This document shows positions 53,873 through 62,057 of a stretch of DNA of 64,000 nt, piece by piece. How positions within the stretch are numbered: the first letter of the stretch is position 1; the number at the start of each line of letters is the position of its first letter. Made by a program: the position numbers and the translations under genes. Source of the DNA: Paraburkholderia terricola (GTDB taxonomy: Bacteria; Pseudomonadota; Gammaproteobacteria; Burkholderiales; Burkholderiaceae); contig NZ_FRAB01000013.1 of the NCBI RefSeq assembly GCF_900142195.1, forward strand, positions 91,405 to 155,404, written 5' to 3'. The notes under the pieces are model-generated. The model made no database searches. It was given only the letters and a program-made list of their open reading frames with translations, and was not told the DNA's origin.

Positions 53873-55879
53873 ATGGAGCATGCCTACGTCCACTTTTTGC
53901 ACCTGCTGTCCGGTCACCCGGAGTGGATGCTCACGGTTGTGTTCCTTGCGGCTTTTCTCGAAGCCGTTGCCGTCATCGGCACCTTCATTCCTGGCAGCAC
54001 CGCGATGTTTCTCGCCGGTGCGCTGGCCGGCACCGGCTCGCTGAGTCTCGGCTGGGTGTTCGCCTGGGCGATCATCGGCGCCATCGCCGGGGACGGCATG
54101 AGCTTCTGGATCGGCAGCCGTTACCAGCAACGGATCGTTCGGCTCTGGCCGTTCTCGCGGCATCCCGAAGTGCTGGAAGCAGGCTACCGTTTCTTCGACA
54201 GGCATGGCGCGAAGAGCGTCGTGCTCGCGCGCTTCATCGGCCCCTTGCGAGCGATCGTGCCGGTGGTGGCCGGCATGTTGCACATGACGCCGGCGCGCTT
54301 CTACGCGATGAACGTGCTATCGGCGCTGCTCTGGGCGCCCGCTCACATTCTGCCGGGCGTGGTGTTCGGCGCCTCGGTGCTGCTGGCGGGCGCCGTGTCG
54401 TTTCGCCTCGTCGTGATCATCGCGCTGCTCGCCGTCATTCTGTGGCTGAGCTTTCGCGCCGCGGCGTTCCTGCTCTCGCATGCCAATGCGTGGTCGAGCG
54501 CGGCCGGCCGCCATCTCGGCAGTTGGGCGTGCCGGCATCCGGGGCCGCTCGGCCGTCTCGCGCGAAAACTGCTCGATCCCGCGCAGCCGGACGCCAGCAG
54601 CGTCGTCGTGACGTCGCTGTTCGTGCTGGCCTGCGGGGCGCTCTTTTTCGGGGTGCTCGAAGACGTCGTGAGCGGCGATCCGCTGACGCGCGTCGATCTA
54701 TCCGTCTATCACTTTCTGCAATCGGTGCGCACGCCCTGGGGCGATACGGTCCTCGCGGGGCTGGCCACGCTCGGCAGCGTCGCCACGCTGACGGCGCTGG
54801 TCGTGACGGTCGCCGTGTGGATGCTGTGGGAACGGCGTTGGCGCGCGATCGGCTACTGGCTGGCGGCGGTCGTGTTTTCGCAATTGCTGATCTTCGCGAT
54901 GCAGTTCGCGATGCACCGCGCGCCGCCCGATCAACTCATGTCGGGCAGCTACGTGTTTCCGAGCGATCACGTCGCCGCGGCCGTCGTCGTGTACGGTTTT
55001 CTCGCGTTTCTGCTGGCGCGCCGGGTCGGCATGGTCGAGAGCCTGCTGGTGGCGGCGGCGAGCATGGCCGTGGTGATCGTGGTCGCGCTGGCCGGCCTCT
55101 ACTTCGGCAGATTCTGGGTCTCCGATGCGATTGGCGGCGCGGCGCTCGCCTATGTCTGGGTGGCGATCGTCGCGTTGACGGCGATGCTGCGGCATCCGCA
55201 AACACCGCCGCAGCGCAGGTTCATGCCCGCCGTGGTGCTGGTGGTGATACTCGCGAGCGTGGGCGTGCAATTGCGCATGAGGCCGCCCGCGCCGCCGCCG
55301 GACCGCGCGCCGCGCCCGCAGCCCGTGCTGATCACGCAATCGCAATGGACGGCGTCCGTGTGGGAACGGCTGCCGTGTTATCGCTCGGACATGGGGGGCG
55401 ACCGCAAGGAGCCGCTCACGCTGCAATGGGCGTCGAGTATCGATTCGATCAAGGGACATCTGCGCGCGCAGGGATGGGTCGAGGGCACGGACCTGTCCGC
55501 GCGCAGCCTGCTCTCGCTCGCCTCGCCGAACGTCGCGGCGGTGTCGCTGCCGGTGTTGCCGAAGCTCAACGACGGCGTGCCTTCGGCGCTCGTCTTCATG
55601 CGTCCCGGCGACACGCGCGACGAACGCGATGTGTTGCGTTTCTGGCCGAGCGGGTATGCGGTGGAGAACGGCACGTCCGCGACGCCGCTGTGGGTCGGCG
55701 CTTTCGTGCGCGAACGGCTTTCCCGGCCGTCGTGGCCGCTCAACATTCTGCGGGTCGAGAAACGGGCGGCGTCGTTCCAGGCGCGCGATGCCGCCGATGC
55801 CGGTCTCGGCGCGGCGCTTGTTGCGACGGTGAGTTGTCATGGCGTGCCGGTGGCGCTGCTTGCTTCGCCGGTGGAGTGA
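53873..55879 (+). CDS. DedA - PAP2 - LssY C-terminal triple-domain membrane protein
   Basis: 668 residues. DedA/VTT domain about residues 15-200 (FLEAVAVIGTFIPGSTAMFL; GDGMSFWIGSRYQQ; ARFIGPLRAIVPVVAGMLHM). PAP2 region about 240-440: TLGSVATLTALVVTVAVWML, MHRAPPDQLMSGSYVFPSDH, then LAGLYFGRFWVSDAIGGAAL. Motif 2 reads PSDH, but motif 1 lacks the Lys and motif 3, where SRxxxGxHxxxD is expected, reads AGLYFGRFWVSD, with Phe at the catalytic His. C-terminal LssY-type domain about 480-665 (LITQSQWTASVWERLPCYRS). Its role is probably in envelope lipid handling; the phosphatase part may be inactive. Start ATG 53873 with an ATG-proximal purine site weak. Single gene. Confidence 0.88.
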   Translation: MEHAYVHFLHLLSGHPEWMLTVVFLAAFLEAVAVIGTFIPGSTAMFLAGALAGTGSLSLGWVFAWAIIGAIAGDGMSFWIGSRYQQRIVRLWPFSRHPEVLEAGYRFFDRHGAKSVVLARFIGPLRAIVPVVAGMLHMTPARFYAMNVLSALLWAPAHILPGVVFGASVLLAGAVSFRLVVIIALLAVILWLSFRAAAFLLSHANAWSSAAGRHLGSWACRHPGPLGRLARKLLDPAQPDASSVVVTSLFVLACGALFFGVLEDVVSGDPLTRVDLSVYHFLQSVRTPWGDTVLAGLATLGSVATLTALVVTVAVWMLWERRWRAIGYWLAAVVFSQLLIFAMQFAMHRAPPDQLMSGSYVFPSDHVAAAVVVYGFLAFLLARRVGMVESLLVAAASMAVVIVVALAGLYFGRFWVSDAIGGAALAYVWVAIVALTAMLRHPQTPPQRRFMPAVVLVVILASVGVQLRMRPPAPPPDRAPRPQPVLITQSQWTASVWERLPCYRSDMGGDRKEPLTLQWASSIDSIKGHLRAQGWVEGTDLSARSLLSLASPNVAAVSLPVLPKLNDGVPSALVFMRPGDTRDERDVLRFWPSGYAVENGTSATPLWVGAFVRERLSRPSWPLNILRVEKRAASFQARDAADAGLGAALVATVSCHGVPVALLASPVE

Positions 55880-56271
55880 GCGGTCATAAAATCGAGCGCG
55901 GGGACGAGCGGGTGCCCTCGTTGCATCGATTGCGGAAATCGCCATGCGATCAGGTAGTTGGAGAGCATGGCCAGGAGTTGTCCACAAGGATATGAACAAT
56001 TTCTGTGGGTAACTCTCGAGGCAGATAGCCCAGCGGGCAATCCGCGAGACCTTGCAGATCGACTCGACTCGTCACGCTCGGCGCATCAGCTTCTTCACCC
56101 AATCCAGGGCGGTTCAGCCCGATTTTTCAGATGCCGCGATTTTTCTCTTGCGCTGTCCCTTGGGGCCGGCTTTAGAGTCGGCGTATCGGAAACAAATTAA
56201 AGGCGGCCCATGAACACCATTCCTGGCACGCTGGCCATTTTGTTGTGATTTTAAACAATGGAGTTTACGAC
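55880..56271. other. Transition region into the low-GC islet, with DnaA-box-like inverted pair
   Basis: About 392 bases without a supported gene. GC falls toward the right. At 55978-55986 TTGTCCACA and at 56004-56012 TGTGGGTAA (reverse TTACCCACA) each differ by one base from the DnaA box TTATCCACA, lie in opposite orientation and are 17 bases apart. A 12-codon frame at 56210 (ATGAACACCATTCCTG) ends quickly and is not counted as a gene. Confidence 0.4.
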
Positions 56272-56331
56272 ATGAAACTAACGAACCTTGGCAAAAGCGC
56301 TCTCAGATCTAAACCGAGTTCTGAAGAGTAA
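56272..56331 (+). CDS. Candidate 19-residue peptide ORF
   Basis: ATG AAA CTA ... TAA encodes MKLTNLGKSALRSKPSSEE. A GGAG site (56260-56263) sits eight bases upstream, ideal spacing. The peptide is basic in its first half and acidic at the end, without hydrophobic signal. It lies in lower-GC DNA 144 bases before the 218-residue gene. It could be a regulatory leader peptide or a precursor; too short to test by sequence alone. Confidence 0.4.
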   Translation: MKLTNLGKSALRSKPSSEE

Positions 56332-56475
56332 CGGGATGGCACGTTCGAATTCGATAAAGCGCGGATAAAATATACCTATCCAGTCTGCAAGACGTAAAGA
56401 AAGCCGTCAGTCTGAAAAATTTTCTTTAGAGTGACAGTTTTAATTTACCCAACTTCAAGCGAAAAGGATTAAATC

Positions 56476-57132
56476 ATGAAAAGCACTCCGGATGCACTGT
56501 GGACTCTTTCACGAGATGAACTCTCAATGGCGCTGGAGCCGCATTACTTGAACATGCGCGAATTGCTGTCTGATTCAGAAAGAAAGCAAATCACGTTTGA
56601 CCAGGCAGTGGACAGCGCATATGATCGGCTACGACATGCAGCCGCGCGTAATTTTACCTTCACGCAGGCCTCAGCCCTCGTTAGGAATGACCTCTCGCCA
56701 TGTGCATTCGCCGTCGCAGTGGTGGTTGCCGACAGTTTTATTATCCTTTTCCAGTTCTGCGGAATCAACCAGGCACAGGCTCGCGCCGCCACCAGAGCGC
56801 TGTTGCAAGAGTTGGGAGAGGAGACTCTGCGTGGGCTAAGAGCAAATATCCATGACATTGTGAATGCAACGTCGTCTTACCAGCAAGCAGTTGAAATCTG
56901 GAAACTGCTTTCGTCCGTATCTAATGTGATCGGAATTAGCTCTATCGTGACTGCTCTGACTCGCACCATGCATTGGTATGACTGGACAATCTCAGCGATT
57001 ATTGTTGCGGCACAGTTGACGGCCTGGTTCGCTAGTGACGGCGCCGCCCTTATAGCTGAATTGGCTCTGGAAAGCGTTTACGTCGGGCAACTGGTAGCGG
57101 ATGCCATTACCGCAGCGGAACAATGCGGCTAG
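56476..57132 (+). CDS. Unrecognised 218-residue membrane-type protein
   Basis: No family recognised. Visible: a charged N-terminal helical part (SERKQITFDQAVDSAYDRLR), a hydrophobic stretch near 75-95 (CAFAVAVVVADSFIILFQFC), another helical part (ALLQELGEETLRGLRANIHD), and two C-terminal hydrophobic stretches (SNVIGISSIVTALTRTMHWY and WTISAIIVAAQLTAWFASDG) followed by AALIAELALESVYVGQLVAD. The hydrophobic segments with small residues could insert in membranes. GC is about half (the line at 56521 has 30 of 60 G/C), below the surrounding genes. Good ribosome site AAGGA before ATG. Convergent with the MerR-NTPase gene. Function not assigned. Confidence 0.75.
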   Translation: MKSTPDALWTLSRDELSMALEPHYLNMRELLSDSERKQITFDQAVDSAYDRLRHAAARNFTFTQASALVRNDLSPCAFAVAVVVADSFIILFQFCGINQAQARAATRALLQELGEETLRGLRANIHDIVNATSSYQQAVEIWKLLSSVSNVIGISSIVTALTRTMHWYDWTISAIIVAAQLTAWFASDGAALIAELALESVYVGQLVADAITAAEQCG

Positions 57133-57236
57133 CCTACCGCTTATTCGCACTGCTGTTAGCCCGCATACCGATCTCGAGTATGAGCGAATGCGCGACGGGA
57201 AAAATAAGCTGGCTATTTCGTGCGCGATTAAAAACG

Positions 57237-58343
57237 TCAACGCGTCTGCGCTTTTGACCGTGATTGCTGGGCAGAGGCGAGGACAAACTCATTCCGATCG
57301 ACATCGGGCGACACCAGACTCATCGTGAGAGCCTCGTAACCCGGCGATCCCGGCTGAGACAACACGCAAATGGGCGAGCTATGGTTGGACGGGCAAAAAA
57401 TAATCTTCTCATTCGGCCCAACCGCCGCAAGATCAACGATCACCGACGAACACGTGACGAGGAATAAACACGGCCCCCCGCTCTTCGTTAGCGCCAGAAA
57501 ATGGCGGCGCAACGCCCGTTGAGTGGGCAAATCCAGATCATTCTCCACATCGTCGATGAACACGGGATCGTATCGTGCTTCTATTGCGCGCTCGATACTC
57601 TGTACTCGCCTTCGAAGGGCTTCCGATTCCGTGGCACCGTCGGCAATAAGGTTCGCTACGACCGTATCAACGCGCGATTCACTAGGCAGGCAGATCGCCG
57701 ACGACTCCGGACTCGAGTCGTCATAGCGATAATGCATTGCATGCGAGGCATCTATGAAACAGGCGCGTCCAGATATGCTTAAAAACAATCGACGCGCCAG
57801 TTGCGTTTTACCGCTCTCCAGCGAGCCTGTGATGTAATTCAACAACTGAATATCCCGCAGATCGAACCGTTCTCCCTTCCAGGGGCGCGGCAAATTGATG
57901 ATCGCAGCGTTGGCCGACTGGCTGGTTTTATCCTGACCCCGCCATGAAGTCGGAGCGTCCGAATAAAAATCGAGTGAAGCGAGAGTCTCGTCCATGCGAT
58001 TGAAAACCCGGCTTATTTGTTTCTCGAGCTTTTCTTTATGTTGCGCATAGATCGACGAGAGATCTTTATATAGTGAAGCGATTGGCGTGTCATCCGGGAT
58101 TCTATTTTCCGATTCAAGCCGCTCAAAGACCGAGAAATACGATTTAACGCTGTCAAGCGAAAAACCGATTGACTGAAGGTGCCAGGTTTCGAATGCGCGC
58201 AGAAGATCGTCTTCCGTATAGACGCGATATCCGGACGCGTTCCGGCCGGGATGCACGAGCCCATGGTCCTCCCACACGCGCAAAGCTTTACGGGTCACCC
58301 CTAGCAGTTTGACGACATCCGATACGCTAAAGCATGCGCCCAC
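57237..58343 (-). CDS. MerR DNA-binding domain fused to a P-loop NTPase
   Basis: 368 residues. N-terminal MerR helix-turn-helix: FSVSDVVKLLGVTRKALRVW, GLVHPGRNASGYRVYTEDDL, then FETWHLQSIGFSLDSVKSYF and a coiled coil to about 120. A linker follows, then an NTPase from about 155: Walker A GSLESGKT at 173-180 and Walker B VFIDD at 261-265, followed by PCLFLVTCSSVIVDL as a sensor-like strand. I see no ABC signature (LSGGQ), so this looks like a small AAA/ABC-like switch. Normal MerR proteins end after the coiled coil, so the fusion is unusual. Low GC like its neighbour. It may regulate the convergent 218-residue gene or itself; not shown. Confidence 0.8.
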   Translation of the reverse strand: MGACFSVSDVVKLLGVTRKALRVWEDHGLVHPGRNASGYRVYTEDDLLRAFETWHLQSIGFSLDSVKSYFSVFERLESENRIPDDTPIASLYKDLSSIYAQHKEKLEKQISRVFNRMDETLASLDFYSDAPTSWRGQDKTSQSANAAIINLPRPWKGERFDLRDIQLLNYITGSLESGKTQLARRLFLSISGRACFIDASHAMHYRYDDSSPESSAICLPSESRVDTVVANLIADGATESEALRRRVQSIERAIEARYDPVFIDDVENDLDLPTQRALRRHFLALTKSGGPCLFLVTCSSVIVDLAAVGPNEKIIFCPSNHSSPICVLSQPGSPGYEALTMSLVSPDVDRNEFVLASAQQSRSKAQTR

Positions 58344-58602
58344 GAATTCCCCCAGTGCTCGGTTAAAGCGTTGAGTGTCGGGGCGACCCCAGGGGACAAG
58401 TCAAGGATCGCTCGCGTTACAGCCTGCGGATTCGCGCAGTCACCAATCCGCCACCTTTTGACGGCGCACGTCCCAAGCAACTCGCCATCGAAGGCGTAAC
58501 AGGCTCTCGGCCTTGTCAGAGGGAAGGCTCCCGCGCACGGTATCCGCATCCATTGCAAGTCACACGCAACTGTCGTCGTTCCCACACTCGCAAAAACATC
58601 GT
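58344..58602. other. Spacer between the MerR-NTPase and PadR genes
   Basis: About 260 bases before the PadR promoter. It would hold the leftward promoter of the MerR-NTPase gene. A minus-strand frame (58301-58609, TTG start, no ribosome site, 102 codons) overlaps the start of that gene and is not accepted as a gene. Confidence 0.35.
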
Positions 58603-58647
58603 TTGACAAACTATCTTTAGATATATATCGTACGACACATCTTAAGA
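58603..58647 (+). promoter_or_regulatory. Promoter of the PadR gene overlapped by dyads
   Basis: TTGACA at 58603-58608 and TATCGT at 58626-58631 with 17-base spacing form a sigma70-type promoter. Three palindromes overlap or abut it: TATCTTTAGATA (58612-58623), GATATATATC (58620-58629) and TCTTAAGA (58640-58647). The first and third are centred 26 bases apart. This suggests that the PadR-type protein represses its own promoter. The ribosome site is ACGGAG before ATG 58669. Confidence 0.6.
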
Positions 58648-58668
58648 CACAAAACGGAGTATCCCAAG

Positions 58669-59505
58669 ATGCGTCATCACCGCCGTTTTTCGCGTTGGCC
58701 AGGCGCCGACGACTCTTTCCCTGCCGGGCATGGCCGCCCTTCGCTCCACGCGCTCTGGCATGCGTTCGCGCGTCATGACGGCGAGCGCCCCGGCTTCTAC
58801 GACGGCGAACGCCAAAACCGCCACGGCCACGACCGCTTCTCGCTGCATGCGCTGTGGCATGCGATCGGCCGTCATCACGACCATCGCGGCGGCGGGCGCG
58901 GTGGGCGTTTCGGCGGCGGTCCCGGCGGTCCCGGCGGTCCCGGCGGCTTCGGCGGCGATGGCGACGGTTTTCCGCGCGGCCGCAAATTCAGCTCCGAGGA
59001 TCTGCAACTGCTGCTGCTATCGATGATCGACGCGCAGCCGAGCCACGGCTACGAGCTGATCAAGGCGCTCGAAACGCGCTCGAACGGCTTCTATAGCCCG
59101 AGCCCCGGCATGGTTTATCCGGCGCTCACGTATCTGGAAGAGCTCGGCTACGTGACCGTGCAACTCGAAGGCAACCGCAAGCGTTACGAATTATCGGAAA
59201 CGGGCCGCGAATATCTGAACGCCAATCGCGACCGCGTCGAGTTGATGCTGGCGAAGCTGAACCATATCGCCCGCAAGATGGATTCCGTGCGCCGCGCGTT
59301 TGCCGGCGAGGAACCGGCCGACATCAGCGAAGGCGGCTGGCTGCCCGAACTGAACGAAGCGCGCCGCGCGCTGAAGCATGCGCTTTTACGCCGCGATAAC
59401 GCGCCGGCTGCCGAGCAACGCCGCATCGCCGCGATCCTGATGCGCGCGGCGAAGGAAATCGAAAACGAAAGTGAAGGCAAGCCCGGCGGCGAGCCTGCTG
59501 CGTGA
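58669..59505 (+). CDS. PadR-family regulator with a His-rich N-terminus (YqjI-like)
   Basis: 278 residues. The first 72 residues hold 13 His and two copies of SLHALWHA (25-32 and 58-65), followed by a Gly-rich linker (GGGPGGPGGPGGFGGDGDG), then a PadR winged helix: FSSEDLQLLLLSMIDAQPSH, GYELIKALETRSNGFYSPSP and GMVYPALTYLEELGYVTVQL. The C-terminal helices (ELNEARRALKHALLRRDNAP) dimerise. YqjI of E. coli has the same layout, with a metal-binding His-rich extension, and controls yqjH in response to nickel. The next gene here is a YqjH-like reductase, so this is very probably its metal-responsive repressor. Its promoter carries dyads. Confidence 0.9.
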   Translation: MRHHRRFSRWPGADDSFPAGHGRPSLHALWHAFARHDGERPGFYDGERQNRHGHDRFSLHALWHAIGRHHDHRGGGRGGRFGGGPGGPGGPGGFGGDGDGFPRGRKFSSEDLQLLLLSMIDAQPSHGYELIKALETRSNGFYSPSPGMVYPALTYLEELGYVTVQLEGNRKRYELSETGREYLNANRDRVELMLAKLNHIARKMDSVRRAFAGEEPADISEGGWLPELNEARRALKHALLRRDNAPAAEQRRIAAILMRAAKEIENESEGKPGGEPAA

Positions 59506-59605
59506 TCGCGCGCCGTCCCGACCTTGGCCCTGGCGCACCGTTGCGCGCCTGGCTGCGCGACGCGCGCGCCCGCGCGTCAACCGAACCAACAGGAGTGGCA
59601 TCCCT

Positions 59606-60454
59606 ATGCTGACAAACGACAAACAAGCCGACAAACAAGCCGACAGACCCGATCTGGCAGTGCATCGCGTGCGGCATCCGCTGAAGTTCCGGCTGCTGCA
59701 AGTCAAGAAGGTGCATGCGCTGACCCCGCACCTGATCCGCGTCACCTTCACGGGCGAGGATCTGCACGACTTCGTGTCCGCGTCGTTCGACGACCACATC
59801 AAGGTGTTCTTCTCCGAACCCGGCGCGGACCAACCCGCGCTGCCGGAAGCCGGCCCCGAGGGTCCGGTGTTTCCCGCCGGCCGGCCGCGTCCGACGGCGC
59901 GCGACTTCACGCCGCGCCGCTTCGACCGCGAGGCGCGCGAGCTCGACATCGAATTCGCGTTGCACGAGGCCGGTCCCGCCGCGGCATGGGCCGCGCAAGC
60001 CAAGGTCGGCCAGTATCTCGGCGTGGGCGGGCCGCGCGGCTCGCTCGTGATCCCGACCGCGTTCGACTGGCATCTGCTGATCGGCGACGACACCGCGCTG
60101 CCGGCGATCGCCCGCCGTCTCGAGGAACTGCCGGCCGGCGCGCGCGCCGCCGCGGTGATCGAGGTAGCCGACCCGTCGGCGCATATCGAGTTCACGACGC
60201 GGGCCGAACTGCACCTCGTCTGGTGCTATCGCAGCGAAGCGGCCTATCGCGGCGAAGCCTTGCTGCAAGCCGTCCGCGACACGTATTTGCCCGAGGACGG
60301 CGAAGGCTATGTCTGGGCCGCCGGCGAATCCGCGACGATGCGCGCGGTGCGCTACCACCTCTGCACCGAACGTGGCGTCGACAAGTCGCGCATTCGCGCG
60401 GCGAGCTACTGGAAACAGGGCGCCGCAGCGGTGCATGAGACGCTCGACGATTGA
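59606..60454 (+). CDS. Siderophore-interacting FAD-binding reductase (YqjH-like)
   Basis: 282 residues. SIP-type ferric-siderophore reductase: FRLLQVKKVHALTPHLIRVT, DDHIKVFFSE, RPTARDFTPRRFDREARELD (RxYTxR-like FAD motif), GVGGPRGSLVIPTAFDWHLL and GDDTALPAIARRLEELPAG; C-terminal WAAGESATMRAVRYHLCTER. It reduces Fe(III) from siderophores with NAD(P)H in the cytosol. Start ATG 59606 has CAGGAGTGG upstream; the open frame before it is not SIP-like. 100 bases after the PadR gene, same direction, so they are probably one operon. Confidence 0.92.
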   Translation: MLTNDKQADKQADRPDLAVHRVRHPLKFRLLQVKKVHALTPHLIRVTFTGEDLHDFVSASFDDHIKVFFSEPGADQPALPEAGPEGPVFPAGRPRPTARDFTPRRFDREARELDIEFALHEAGPAAAWAAQAKVGQYLGVGGPRGSLVIPTAFDWHLLIGDDTALPAIARRLEELPAGARAAAVIEVADPSAHIEFTTRAELHLVWCYRSEAAYRGEALLQAVRDTYLPEDGEGYVWAAGESATMRAVRYHLCTERGVDKSRIRAASYWKQGAAAVHETLDD

Positions 60455-60565
60455 GCGTTCCCGATCCGCGGTCCTGGCGCGTGCGAATCGCAAGCGCGCG
60501 TCGCGCTGGACTGCGTGACTCATGCAAGCAGCGGCGAACTTCGAACAACAATAAGGAATCGACCA

Positions 60566-61822
60566 ATGTACTCAATCAGTACGAAGCACGAGCGCCGTTT
60601 GCTATGGCTGCTCGCGCTGACGCAATTCACCGTCATCATGGACTTCATGGTCATGATGCCGCTCGGCCCGCAGATCATGCACGCGTTCAGCATCACGCCG
60701 GCGGCGTTCGCCACCGCCGTGTCGGCGTATTCGTGGTGCTCCGGGCTTTCCGGCCTGTTCGCGGCAACCTATATCGACCGCTTCAACCGGCGCCGTCTGC
60801 TGCTGACCGTGTATGCGCTGTTCGCGCTATCGAATCTCGCGTGCGCGCTGGCTGACAGCTTCGCGCTGCTGCTGGCCGCGCGCGCTTTCGCGGGCATCAC
60901 GGGCGGCGTGTTGGGCTCGGTGATCATGGCGATCGTCAGCGACGTGATTCCGGTTGAGCGGCGCGGCGCCGCGACGGGCACCATCATGACCGCTTTCTCC
61001 CTCGCGGCGATCGCGGGCGTGCCGGCCGGCGTCATGCTGGGCGCGCATTTCAGTTGGGCCGCGCCGTTCTTCCTGCTGGTGGCGCTGTCGCTCATCGTGT
61101 GGTTCGCGGGCCGGCAACTGGTGCCGTCGCTCGCCGAACATTTGAACCGCCGTCAGCCGGCGCTCGGCGAAGTGCTGCCTGATTTGTGGGGGCTCCTCAG
61201 CAACCCGCGGCATCTGAATGCCTTCGCGCTGACCTTCATGATGATGGTCGCGAACATGCTGGTGATTCCGTTCATTTCGCCGGTGCTGGTCGCCAACCAC
61301 GGCGTCGCGCCCGCGCAGCTTTCGTGGCTGTACATGGCCGGCGGCGCGGCGACGTTCTTCACGTCGCGCCGGGTCGGCAGGCTTGCCGATCAGTTCGGCA
61401 CGCGGCGGGTGTTTCGCATCGCAGTCGTGCTTTCGTTTCTGCCCGTGCTGCTCATGACGCATCTGCCCGACCTGCCGTTTTATGGGCTGCTGCTGCTGTT
61501 TCCGTTTTTCATGGTGCTCGTGTCATCGCGGATGGTGCCGATGCAGGCGCTGCTCACCACCGTGCCCGAACCCGCCCATCGAGGCGCGTTTCTCAGCGCG
61601 AACAGCGCGCTCCAGGCATTGGGCACGGGATGCGGGGCGTGGCTCGGCGGGCTCATGCTCGGCAGTTCGCCTGGCGGGCAGGTCATCGGATACGGGACCG
61701 CCGGATGGGCCGCGGTCGGCGTCGCGTCGTTGGGCGTGTTCTGGATTTCGCGCGTGCGAGGCGTGCAAGGCGATGCGCCGGCCTCGCCCGTGTTGACGTC
61801 CGACGCCGTCAGCGAAGCTTGA
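60566..61822 (+). CDS. MFS transporter
   Basis: 418 residues with 12 predicted helices. First helices: RRLLWLLALTQFTVIMDFMV, MMPLGPQIMHAFSITPAAFA; the motif between helices 2 and 3 is FAATYIDRFNRRRLLL. Resembles drug-type efflux proteins of the DHA1 type. Start ATG 60566 with ATAAGGA upstream. Lies 111 bases after the SIP reductase on the same strand, so it may belong to the same metal-responsive unit, exporting metal, siderophore or a toxic by-product. Substrate is not readable. Confidence 0.85.
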   Translation: MYSISTKHERRLLWLLALTQFTVIMDFMVMMPLGPQIMHAFSITPAAFATAVSAYSWCSGLSGLFAATYIDRFNRRRLLLTVYALFALSNLACALADSFALLLAARAFAGITGGVLGSVIMAIVSDVIPVERRGAATGTIMTAFSLAAIAGVPAGVMLGAHFSWAAPFFLLVALSLIVWFAGRQLVPSLAEHLNRRQPALGEVLPDLWGLLSNPRHLNAFALTFMMMVANMLVIPFISPVLVANHGVAPAQLSWLYMAGGAATFFTSRRVGRLADQFGTRRVFRIAVVLSFLPVLLMTHLPDLPFYGLLLLFPFFMVLVSSRMVPMQALLTTVPEPAHRGAFLSANSALQALGTGCGAWLGGLMLGSSPGGQVIGYGTAGWAAVGVASLGVFWISRVRGVQGDAPASPVLTSDAVSEA

Positions 61823-61923
61823 GCGGCGCCTCGCATTCCTACAAATAAAAAACTAACATTACGTTTATCTTTCACCTATAAAGGCAAGGCAGGCGCGAAC
61901 AGCCTTGTCCGCCTCATGCCCTC

Positions 61924-61953
61924 GCCCGCTGGCCTTGCCTGCGGGCTTTTTTT
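61924..61953 (+). terminator. Intrinsic terminator after the MFS gene
   Basis: GCCCGC (61924-61929) and GCGGGC (61941-61946) around an 11-base loop, followed by TTTTTTT (61947-61953). About 100 bases after the MFS stop. A further pair CAAGGC/GCCTTG upstream (61885-61908) may add structure. The region 61860-61953 could also make a short independent RNA, since AT-rich promoter-like bases precede it. Confidence 0.75.
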
Positions 61954-62057
61954 ATCGTGGACGCCGATCCGGCTGCGGTCCTTCATTTGTCTTTCATCTG
62001 GCAAATGACGTGGTGAAAACCCCAGCCATTCTTTCGCTTGACTTACTTGATATATCA

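Noticed and set aside
55978..56012. A replication origin at the DnaA-like boxes
   Set aside because: Only two imperfect boxes, no AT-rich unwinding region or replication gene nearby; reported only as an observation.
58301..58609. 102-codon minus-strand frame before the MerR-NTPase gene
   Set aside because: Starts with TTG, has no ribosome site and overlaps the MerR start; content is not recognisable.
59471..59605. Upstream extension of the siderophore-interacting protein
   Set aside because: The extra 45 residues are Arg-rich and overlap the PadR end; ATG 59606 has a good ribosome site.
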